Below are positions 50,881 through 61,415 of a stretch of 64,000 nt of DNA, piece by piece (position 1 is the first letter of the stretch; each line of letters begins with the position of its first letter). The notes beneath the pieces were generated by a model. That model ran no database searches, was not told where the DNA came from, and worked only from the letters and a program-made list of their open reading frames with translations. Source of the DNA: Monarcha castaneiventris obscurior (lineage: Eukaryota; Chordata; Aves; Passeriformes; Monarchidae). A program made the translations under genes and the position numbers. The stretch covers positions 39,533,501 through 39,597,500 of the forward strand of contig JAMPIT010000575.1 of assembly GCA_026261815.1 (NCBI GenBank). The letters run 5' to 3'.

Positions 50881-53800
50881 CTGCCCTGCAGTAGCCTTCT
50901 CAGATATAAAACTTCCATGACAGAAAAGTAGTAGTTATTTGAGAAATCAGTGAAGACTCATGAGAAAGGGAGATGTCTCTGCAGAATAATTAGTTACTTC
51001 AAAGTAGTAATTATTTTTTAAATGTCTTTCTTTACAATTCATTGGAGTTTTAAACAACTTGTTTTTCTTTTGTCCTGTTTGACAGAACTTGGATTCCATT
51101 TTTTGTGTTATGCTTCTTTATTAAATAGAAAAATATTTTTTACTAGTAAGTATTCAACTGAGAAAAAAAAAATAGTCAAACATCTGGGATTTTTAGATTC
51201 TTTTTTCGTTTGTAGCAAAGCACACAGCATATTTAATATTTTTCACAAAAAGTGCATGACTCTTTGGTGCACTGCAGGAATCTTGATGAAAATTGAAACA
51301 CATTTACAGAGAAAATATGAAAATTATATTAATAATGACAACTTACAATGTCAGCTGCAAGTATTGATATTACTTACATAACATTTCCATGTTGCACTGC
51401 AACAGTGCAAATACCAATTTAAACAACCAGAAGGATTCATGTATGCCAGAGAAGCTGAAAGTCCTGTCTGCCTTTCTGATGGTAAGGAACACAAAACTCT
51501 ACCTGTATCCTGAACAGCAGCAGGTCCATGAATTTAAAGCCATTAAAGAAAATATTATGCATCATATACTTTTTCTTTAAGCACTTACTTAGACAGTACA
51601 GGATCCAAATCCTCACATAAATGCACATAAAAATACGTGTTACTTTTCTCATTAAAAGATGTCCAAAAGATTAAAAACCCCACCTTGCTAAACTTACAGT
51701 GATTGTGAAGAGTACATAGAATTTGAATACTATTTTAGAAAAATTATGTCTTTGAAAGTTACCTGTTCTTTGCCAAATTTGCTGTATATTTTAATATTTG
51801 TCTTCTCCTCCCCAAAAAAAATTTTAACTAAAACAAGGCCTTACCATTAAAATGCAGAGCACTGGTAAGTCTGACGTCTGTTTCTTGTACAGTCTCAAAT
51901 CAGATGTAGCAAAGTAATCAAATATGCTCTGTGCATTCCCTAGAATGTTAAGACAGAATTTTTCAGCAGTTTATTATGTGTGCTAATATCACGGCAATCA
52001 AGAAAGTATAATGAGGAATTCTTTGGAGCTAGTGTTTAGGGCCTAATCTTTTACATCAAATAAGGAGAAAAGACTAAAAGAAGCCAAACTTCCAAATCAT
52101 CTACAGGCTTAGAGGCACTGGATGAGGTAGAAAACTCCAATTATTGCATTCCTGATAGGCATCCATGTTCTAATTGGTGGGAATTTTCATTCAGCACTGG
52201 GGAGTAATTGATTCTTAAATGTAGATATTCCACAGTCCTTCATCTTCCAACATATAAAAAAAATTATTGCTGTTATAAATCACAAAACAATAACTGTCTG
52301 AAAAATAATCATTACTGTAGTTAATATTACACTGTTTTATTATAGATGTTCTTTTACCTGAAAATGTGAGTTTTAAAAAAATCAATTAATTTTATCCAGT
52401 TTATTTTGTTTAGAATATTAAAGCTTAAATTTTCTTAAATATACTCAAAGTAATAAAGCACTGTAGATGTATTTGGCATACAGAATACTCTAAGAAAATG
52501 TATTTCTTCTGCTGAAGGTATCTTGCTGCACCTCTTTGTCCTTCGGTTTAATTAGTGATGCACAGATGCAAAGAAAATAAATCCATGGCATTAAAAACTT
52601 GAATGCATTGGGATTATTTGCAGCACTGTAAATCATTAGCCAATAATGCAATTTCATTTGAAAAACCTTAGGCCAGACTTTCAAAGACATTTAGGTACTT
52701 GAGGCAGGTAGGATTCTACCACAATTTTCAGGAATTTAAGCATCAATTCCCAGCAAGAGTCAATGACATTTATGATTCTGCATGGTTTTGAAATACCAGT
52801 AGCTATTCATTTACATCTTTTGGTACCTAAATGATTTTAAAAATCTGATGGCTTATCAATCCCTCTTGAAGTGGAGAAGAGTTGCTTGATTTTATGGCCA
52901 TGGGCCCACAAAAGAATTACTATAAAATAATGAAGAAGGGCATATATGGTATTGCAGCTCTATCGTGGAAAATACCAATGCATGACTTTTTCTCACAGTC
53001 AGTACTGAGGTGTCTTGCTACAGAGGTACATATGAACCACTCTGCTCTCTGCAGACACATGAAGAGATGCTGAGAACTGCAGTGGGTAGTAATTTGTGTT
53101 AATGATTTTTATTGTAATACTGAGTACTGGGGACATTGATAACAGAGTATGTTAACAAACACAGCAGTCAGCTTCACATACATAAAAAACCAGATTCGGG
53201 CATTAACTGTAACTCAAATGAATTACAATCTTGTCTCATAAATAGCTCAAAGAAATAAAAAATAGTCCTTTTTACTCTATTGAGACAGAAAAACAGAAAA
53301 TCAAAGCACATACCCTCTCCCTAGTTTTCAATTTCTTTCTGTCCAACTTACTCTACCCATTTATCCCTTTTTTTTCTGCCCTGTCTTATCATAAATTTTT
53401 GTTGCACAGCATTCAAATGGAACTTTGTGCAGCCAGGGAAATGAAGTTGTAGAGGTAGCCTCAGTCTCCTGCTCTTTGTCCATAAGAAAAATCTAGCCTT
53501 AAACTGCCACAGTTTCACTGCATTATGGACATCTTTTAAAACACGATGCAATTTCCCTTCTTCCATGAAGAGTTAGATACTACCTGGAGAGTCAGATTGT
53601 AAAACAGAACAGACTCTCTGGTAAAAAAAATCCACTAGACATTTTAAAATTCCTCTTTTCCAGTAAGCTCAAAGTAATTTTTCTGCAGCAAAATAGTACT
53701 GAATCTGCAGTGAAATTATTCTGTATTCCAGTGGCATTTGGGACTCTTTTAAGGGGTGATAGTGGTGATAGGATGGAAATCAAAGCATAACCTGCAAGGA

Positions 53801-56800
53801 GAAATAACCATACAGTTTATTTCCTAGATAATGTTTGTACTAGCATGCTGTAAAAAAAGCCCATTAATAAGTAGCTCCATTTTCATATACAATACTCTTA
53901 TAATATAGTCCATTTGCTTTTGTAAACATACCGTAATGCTTTGGATGACAGATAATTCACAGCTTCAATATCCTCCACTAATTGAACCTGGATGAAATAG
54001 GGAGAACACTAATCAGAACTGATTTCAAGTGCTGCTCACTTGAGGGAGTGAAAATGGTATCTTGTCCCAAGAGGAAATGTTGATACTGCATTAAAAAGAC
54101 AAGCCCTGTGATATCCTGTGTCTCTCAGGAGGAAAAGGAGTCTAATAAACTGCAAAATATTTCCCTGTTGAGGTAGAACACCAGGAATAAGGAGCAAATT
54201 TTAATGAAACCACTTGACTGCAGATGTGCAGGATAATGGCTCTCTTCCCATAGCAGTCAGTTCCATTCTGCCAGCCTTATTTCTGTTCCCACTACAGGAA
54301 GGCTGGTTGCCCATTTTTATCACTTTGATAAAGGCTGAGTTAGGTGCTTTGGATCCTAGTCTGTAAAAACTAGTCTCCAACTTTATTTCAGAGATAATTT
54401 TTGAGATCAGGTCTTCATTGTCAGATGTTCCACTTTATTTGTAACAAAGCTCTGTCAGAGTCTCTAGGAGAACTTTATCAATATATAACTACATAAATCA
54501 TAGATATTATTTCTAGAATGATTGGAAAGGTATATTTACCAAAGAAAAGAAACTATTTGAAAGAACAGACCGTGACAGTCCAAAGAGAGACGTAAGTGAA
54601 GACAGTAGCAAATTTTTGGAGGCAGATGTAATGCAGTGACAGTAAAGGTGAAGAATAAGAGAACAGTCAAGCTGAGGAGGCAGCTTTGGGACTTGCATTC
54701 AGAAGGCAGAGATGCATTCCACATCTGAAAAGAGTGAAAACCCGTACAAAACAAAACAAGAAAAGAAATGGAGAGTAACAACTGTAAAACGTGCTCTTTT
54801 TTCACAAAAGATGATTAGGATAGAGATGGGATCTGAAGCCCTGGAAATTGTGCAGGAAATAAAAAAGTGTGAACAGGATTAAAAGAAATAACTTTCTTGG
54901 AGTTTTCTAGCTAAAAAAAGATCATTTCTTTCAGATAATTAGGAAGAATTCAACATATACCAACAGATAATAAAACAAAATTGCAATAGATACTTTAGAA
55001 ATTGAAATTGAACTGGTACTCCATTCAAGATTAAAATACTTAGATTTATTGTTCATTAAAAAGGGTTTAATTGTGACTAAGGTACATAAACTGCCATCAT
55101 AGCTAATGGACATCAAGGGCAGATGCATAAGTATGAATTTATTTTGTTTTCCTAATGTATCCAGGACATCCAGGGGTTAGAATGTAAACCCAGACTAGGA
55201 TACTGGACCTATGGAAGACTTGTACCTTCGGGAATTTACATGGAGATCAGTAACAGAGGTCTTCCTTTATAGCACAGTGAGATAGTATTTGGAGAGATAA
55301 CTCAGCTAGTGGTCAAATTTTCCATTTTATTAATCTATGTAGCAACAACATAATTATTTTAGATGGAAAAAATAAAGTAGCATGAAATTCTTTAAGTCAA
55401 ACTGACAACTCTTTCAGTGGCCAAAAAAAGGTGAATTATAACCTTGTAAAACAAATTTCCAAGAAAATTAAAAAATATTAAAATAAAATTAATTTCTAAT
55501 TATCCCTTCATGCACTATTTTAATTGATACAATTAAAACACCCTGTTCTGTTCTGTACATATATCTTAAATCCCATCCACCATTTATTTGTAAAGAGTGG
55601 TTCCACTTTGTCCCCAGTCCTTCACAGAATTACTCCGTTCAATATCCATTTTCTTTAGAAATCTGACAAACAGTTTAAAAAGAGATCTTGCATTTCCCTC
55701 TTCTCTCAACACTGCTACCAGTAGTGACTTTTTTTCTTATTACTCGGTATTAATGGATATTGTTAAGGTAAATAACTACAAGTTATAATTTCATTGTTCT
55801 TGGATACTTTAGACTAAAGAAGGAACCTGATGTCCTAGGATAGGTGATTTTTCACATCATTGACCATAGCAACAACGTTGGATCTCAACACTGACATTTT
55901 AAAAAAATAAATGTGAGGAAAAGACTTTGCTGGAAATGAACCTAAGAAAAGATGCCCATTTCCTTAGAAAGACAGCTCATCTAAAACTTGCAAGACCCAT
56001 TTTCTTTCATTTATTTGTGGTTTCTTTCATATTATTATTTCAATCTCAACTCTTCTAATGGTCTTGATATACAATAAACTTTTTGGGTACAGCAAGAAAG
56101 AATTTGTTACCTTAGGATGATTTTAAGATAATTGCCATTGCAATTACTTCATAGAAAAACTTTTTTAAAAACTATTAACGAGAAGATCAAAAATGCTATA
56201 TTATTGTTTTGTGTTTAGTTCTCAAAGACAAATAAGAAATCTGTCTGTAGTTTCCAGGTACACTATTCTGCTTTATTTTTTTGAGCTGACCAAAGTACCT
56301 GCTGTGTACTAAGGGAAATGAAAGTTTTTCTTTTGTTGCATAACTTTTAATTTTATTCATTAAGGAGATAAATTTGTTCTTGACACTGAATTCATAACAT
56401 AAAAACAATTCTCTAGTTGTTCTCCAATCTCTCAAATGAATGGTCAGTCAAGGCTTCAAGGACTTGAATTATTTTAAAGTTACTTTTTGGGAAAAAAAAA
56501 TCTTCATTCTACAGAGAAATTATTTACAGGAAGATTTTTTTGGTTGGAAACTGATAGTGTAGTTTTTCCATTTTGACAGATTCTGAGGAGATTTGCAGTT
56601 TGAAAATTGCATAAATCTTGGAGGTCTCTGCAGAATATAAACCATAATAATTTGTGATGTATTAACTTCCTTTTTAATTCACATGCGTGGTTTAAAAGGT
56701 TCTGATCTACATGATAGTTTTTATAGAGAAATTGCAGTATTTTTGCAATTCTTATCAGCAACAGCATAAAAATATCCAAATGCCCTAAACCACACTAAAG

Positions 56801-58504
56801 TCCTTCCATAGACATTTGGAAATGTATTTCTCAGGGAAAAATAGAGATGAAGTTAGATAAACCTTGAATAAATTAATAGTTATTCTTCCACATGTAGAAT
56901 AAGTGGAGTGATTGATGAGTGATGACTCATAATTGCCTCAGTTTCCCTTTCTAAAACTTATTTGGATTATAATGTCTAGAAATCTGCTGTCTGGTGAAAC
57001 AGGGTGGTAAAATGAGGGTCCTGCTTTGGCAAGCACTTGTAAGTAATTCCTTTTCTCAGTCAATGGGGAGAATATCATTATCTGAGCTATGTCCTGAACA
57101 TCATCTTTGACACCTTGCTTGTCCTTATAGCCTGGCTAGGTGTGTGTATAAAATAATAACTGCATAAAGAAATTAAAATTTCCAGTTTGTTATAATCTTT
57201 CTACTTGCTGCACCATAGTCTGGCCCTATCAGCTACAGCTTTTCCTCTATTCATTAAGAAGTCTCCTTCACAGATGATCTTCTTAGACTAACATGTTTTC
57301 TGTATCATCATCTACTGGTTCTCATGTCTCTACTGCATACTCAAGTTGCTTGTTGCAATGGTGGAGCATCACCAGCTGTGTGCAGTTTGTAGGTTCTCAG
57401 GACAGAGACTGACCCTGTTCCATTTTTGTGAAGTTCCTAGCATGAGATTCTCTTATAAAACATAAATTATTATTACATTTGTCATAAGAGTGATTCTTTT
57501 AAATGAAACTTCATAGAAGCTGTGTGCATATGACATTCAGGGAAGAGTTGTTAATCTCAAAAGCATGTGGAGTGAGCAACCTATCCTCAGGATTGTTGAT
57601 TATCTGATGAAACCATCTCACTGACAAAATTTCTTCTCACCCTGTTCTATTGCATTCTTGTGTGCTTTTTTACCCTGCAGATGAACAGCATATCTAACTA
57701 AACACCACCCCCTTAATTTCACTTTCCAGGTTTATCGCAGCTTTTATAAATCTGATCCCGTTAACAGAGAAGGAAATGTAAATAATTTTAAAGCAGCATA
57801 AGTGAAAGTGAGAGTTAGTCTTATTTAGATTAAGTTCATGCTACTTCTACGCTGGCATTCAGTATATCATGTGATGTTTTGGGCTTTCTATTGGGGTCGT
57901 TGCTATTACACTAATTATCTGTTTCTAAGCCATTTTAATTTTTTTTAAAATTTTTGTTCCAAGCAGTGTAAGTGAGAAATACTTACACATTTATCGTTAC
58001 AGGCTGGATTCAAACTTGATGCTCAACCTGGAGAATGATGTGATGGAAAATATTTCAGGAGCAGTTCAGAATTCACTGTAAGACAGAAAGTACCCTCCAC
58101 ACCTTTTTGTTGATTTTCAGGTTGTTTGTTGGCAGAATAAATTAATTATGGCCTAATATAGCTTTAGTTTTCTTAGGGTAAGGCTTACCAGACAAACACA
58201 GAATGTGTTTTCTTTGCTCACAAAAGAAAAGTTCTTCACTTTGTGAACTGTTCTGATGACACATGTACACCCAAGACCTGAAAGGTGGAGTGAATGTGTT
58301 TCTTTCTGCTCCGAGAAGAAATAGGTAAACATTTGAACTCAGGCCTCTGCCAGTTATTTCAACCCTGACATGCTATCAATCTATTTTTTTCCGGTTCTGG
58401 GCTTCATTAAAAAAGAAGTGTGTAATTTTCCATCATGAAGAGATCTGACCTTTGGTGTCTTAGGTTTTAACTTTTATATTTTTCAAATCCTGTACTGCTT
58501 AGTG

Positions 58505-58858
58505 TGTAACTCTGAAGTTTAACAGCCTGTTAGCTGCTGTTCTCTCATGCTTGGTAGACATAAAGCCTCTCTAGGTTTGCTCTTCAAGGACAGCAGGCCC
58601 CAAAATACGCAAACTAAAGCCTAGAGGGCTGGCAAACTTGGGGTAATTACATCAGAACTGAGTTATAATTGGAGAATGAACCCTGATATGCAGGTGGACC
58701 AAACTTATAAAAGTGTGCAGAGCCCGTGACCCAGGGTCCATCTTGGGTGTAGCCTTTTGACTGCCCAGGGTGTATCTTTGAAGGCCCTTCAAACAAATAC
58801 CTACTTTTATTCTCTTATTCTTGTCTAGTCTCTGTTTTTACGTGGCCACCTCAAGGCA
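58505..58858 (+). mobile_element. Endogenous retrovirus solo LTR, plus orientation
   Basis: An inverted CCAAT (ATTGG, 58668-58672) is followed 36 bases later by the TATA box CTTATAAAAG (58704-58713). Then come CCCAGGGTCCATCTTGGGTG and ACTGCCCAGGGTGTATC, and a T-rich TTATTCTCTTATTCTTGTC segment before a CTCAAGGCATCA end. This order resembles avian retroviral LTRs. A TGTAAC start at 58505 is plausible. No exact target duplication was found and no canonical AATAAA is seen, although AAACAAATACC lies in the right place. No internal retroviral sequence adjoins it. Confidence 0.65.
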
Positions 58859-59059
58859 TCACCTTCATAAAATGTAAAGAATTGAGTGGTTCTGGCTTAT
58901 ATCAGTCAAATTCCTACACTGGAACTTGACCATAGCCCAGACACAAGAAAAATGCAAAAGGCAGCATCAATGATACTGTGAGCTGATCATTTCAAGATAA
59001 TACACTGCACTGGAAATCATGGATAATACCATGATTTATCTTCCAAAGTGATACTCAAG
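58859..59059. other. Spacer between two oppositely oriented LTRs
   Basis: About 200 bases of AT-rich DNA with no primer-binding site or polypurine tract of a provirus, so the two LTRs are not the ends of one element. Confidence 0.5.
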
Positions 59060-59597
59060 TGTCAGAAATGAAGCAACTCTTGGTTCGTAATATAAAATTA
59101 AGAACTGTTTATTGAAAGAAGAAAAACAGAACAAATTCAGGAAAAAATATTAAGATTAAAGAACAATTAAAGATCAATTAAAAATCAAAAACCAGGTCCG
59201 CAGTGATTAGAGACCTTGCTAGCCAAACTGGCTTAATTCTCCAGAACAGAAACCTGAAACGCTGGTGTGACTCCAGCTAGTCTGAAGTCAGAGTAATTAA
59301 AAATGTCTCTTAATAGAGACAGAGGCCTAATGTCGCAGCACCGGCCTCACCAACGGCTAACCTGAGGCAAATGGTTGTCACTGTGTTCACCACGGCCGAG
59401 TAGAGAAACGACACGAAGCCCTGGCTCAGGGATAAATGGAAGGGATTTAATAAATTTTCCAAGGGCTTTTATCTTAGTTCGCAGGAGTGTGTTAAATGGC
59501 ATAAAGTAATTGGTCTTTTGGCCATCCACCCCTTGAGGGGATTGGTCAAGTTCTAAGACACCCATTCCCAAATATTTGTCTAGTCAAAACCATAACA
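59060..59597 (-). mobile_element. Endogenous retrovirus solo LTR, minus orientation
   Basis: Read on the minus strand it opens TGTTATGG and closes TTCTGACA. Between these lie two CCAAT boxes (complements at 59541-59545 and 59509-59513), a TATA-like GATAAAAG (complement 59466-59473) and an AATAAA (complement 59108-59113). All are in the correct order. The distance from TATA to poly-A signal is about 350 bases, so the R region would be long. ATACT occurs just outside both ends (59051-59055 and 59598-59602), but the left copy is four bases away from the TG, so a 5-base target duplication is only tentative. A 74-codon minus frame inside is chance. Confidence 0.7.
59466..59473 (-). promoter_or_regulatory. 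TATA-like element of the minus-strand LTR
   Basis: The minus strand reads GATAAAAG, about 36 bases after a CCAAT box at 59509-59513. Confidence 0.5.
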
Positions 59598-59602
59598 ATA
59601 CT

Positions 59603-60000
59603 GCAAAACAACCCACAGGTGCAAGAGTTTACAATACTGTAACATTGTTTAAAGTAATCTGCATGGGAAAGACAGAACCTCACAAACTACTGCAGAGAGC
59701 TGAAGAGATTCTCTGCTGAGGCTTTTCCAGCATCCATAAATGGCACCTTCTGTCTCATGACAGGGAGTTTTATATTGCCTTGCTCACTCCCATGACCTCC
59801 CACTGTCCAGCCCCCATGGTCCTTGTTGATTGGGGGTGTTCTGAGATGAAGAAATGTTCATCTGCCAATGGCTGGTTTGCTGTTAGGGGACAGCTGCTTG
59901 GGGATGTCACTCAGTTACAAAGGCAGGAAAAGTCCTCATTAAAATTCCAGGTTTCTATGGAGTCTAGTAGCAGGGTAACAGACAAGAACTAAAAATAGCT
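59603..60000 (-). mobile_element. LTR-like segment, minus orientation (tentative)
   Basis: On the minus strand a CCAAT-type box at about 59865-59870 and another at about 59828-59832 precede CAATATAAAAC (complement 59768-59778), the layout of an LTR promoter. No poly-A signal, termini or target duplication could be placed. It might be an LTR into which the neighbouring LTR (59060-59597) inserted, or an unrelated sequence. Confidence 0.3.
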
Positions 60001-60599
60001 TACTGTCACTTAGGAAGGCTTGTTTTTCAGCAAAACTCAGAACTCACTGGAAAACTTAAAGGGTTAAACACTTATTAAAAACATCAAATCTGGTTGTATC
60101 AAATCTATAACTTTGGAAAACCTCAAAGAACAGGGTAATAACATTGAACATACATAGGGAATAAATAAAACACCATAAGGTTTAACAATTCTAATGATTA
60201 AAAGGGGAAACAAACTTGTGGATATTTTAACAAGAAGGATTTTTAACGAAGAGCTACGCAAAACACTTTTTAATTGGCTAATTATGGTAATAACTTCATA
60301 CCTTAATAACTTATAACTTGGTTAATGGGCAAGTTGAATATGCAAAGGCCAAACAATTTCATATATAACATCAAGAATGCTTACATTAATCTGTAATGAA
60401 AAAACAATTGAGCTGGAGCAGAAGTTTACAGCTGAGGAAGATTTTCTTTGTTGCCATCTTCCATCATTCTGCTACCATGTGATTTCATGTATGAGTCACT
60501 GTATCTCAATGGAATGAAATCCAGGAAGGAATATGCCTAATCTCCATTTAAGTCTGCAAGATCCAGAGAGAACTTTCTCTTTTTAAAGCATTCATACAG
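60001..60599. other. AT-rich stretch between LTR relics
   Basis: No gene or repeat family is recognised. It may be the remainder of one of the flanking elements or host DNA. Confidence 0.45.
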
Positions 60600-61415
60600 G
60601 AGCAGAAATAACAATTTGGGAAACTAAACCAAACATCTCTATCATTCCCCCTCTTCAGTGGAGCAAGGGGAGAAAGATGAAAAAAACCTCATGGGGGAAG
60701 AAGAGGACAGAGACAAAATTTATTTACTCTATTGCAAATTAATAACAGAGTGGGATAGTTATACACAAGAAAAAAAGTAAAATCACCTTCTTTACATCTC
60801 TCCCGTTTTCTCAAGCTGAACTTCACTTGTAATATTTTTTCCCTGCCCCTCACTCACTGGCGTGCAGTCCTTCATGAACACACTGCTCCAGTGTAAATCC
60901 CTCACAGGACACCACTCCTGCCAGAAAATCTACTTTTACATGAGCTTCTCTCCACAGGTTGAAAGGTCCTGCCTAGAGTCTGCTTCTTTTCAAGCTCTTC
61001 ATGAGTCACAGCTTCCTTTGTGGGATCTCCATCTGCTCTGCTGTGGGGTTGTCCATGGCCTGCATGGTGGATGTCTGAGACACTGTGATCTTCCATGGGC
61101 TCATGGAAGTGAGGAATCTCTGCTCTGGAGCCTGGTGCACCTCCTCCTTCCTTTTCTTCCTCCAGCCTTGGTATCTGCAGGGTTTTCTCTCTCGCAGGTG
61201 TTGCTCAGTGTCTTTAACTTTTCTTAAATAGGTTATCACAGAGGTGCCACCAACGTCGCTGATGGCTCAGATTTGGGCAGTGGTGGGTCTGACAAGAAGC
61301 CTGCTGGTGTTGTCTCTGTCAGACAGGGAGGTAGTTCCTGGTGTCTTCACAGAGGCCAGCCCCACAACACACCCTGGCTACCTGGAGCTTGCTTCATAAA
61401 ACCGACATGCAGTCA
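60600..61415 (-). mobile_element. Degenerate long LTR, minus orientation
   Basis: On the minus strand the order is a GTCGGTTTTATGAAGC start region near 61400, GCCATCAGCGACGTTGG, and CTATTTAAG (TATA-like, complement 61222-61230). A purine-rich CTGCAGATACC-to-GGAGGAAG block, several CCATGGA-type short repeats, and AATAAA (complement 60719-60724) follow. The minus strand ends with GAAGAGGGGGAATGATAGAG near 60640. This series resembles a long-R LTR family very common in songbirds, here strongly diverged. Frames of 121 codons plus and 77 and 64 minus across it are artefacts. The far end is uncertain by tens of bases. Confidence 0.65.
60719..60724 (-). terminator. Poly-A signal of the minus-strand LTR
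   Basis: The minus strand reads AATAAA here, about 500 bases after the TATA-like element and about 80 before the purine-rich GAAGAGGGGGAA block. Confidence 0.5.

Larger units (their letters stand above)
44471..58504. other. Very long AT-rich non-coding stretch
   Basis: No gene, RNA gene or transposon is recognised in 14 kb. Short features include poly-T near 44763, a TTTA microsatellite at 45172-45200, and an A/C-rich tract at 50835-50880. Open frames stay under 120 codons (largest 51022-51381, plus) and show no domain. The absence of recognisable repeats over such a length fits old single-copy DNA; whether it is intron or intergenic cannot be told. Confidence 0.55.

Noticed and set aside
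51022..51381. 119-codon plus-strand frame
   Set aside because: AT-rich, no domain, no splice or promoter context that I can identify.
58505..59597. Plus and minus LTRs as the two ends of one provirus
   Set aside because: They are in opposite orientation, differ in sequence, and the 200 bases between them hold no primer-binding site or coding remnant.
60862..61227. 121-codon plus-strand frame
   Set aside because: It is the antisense of a long degenerate LTR.
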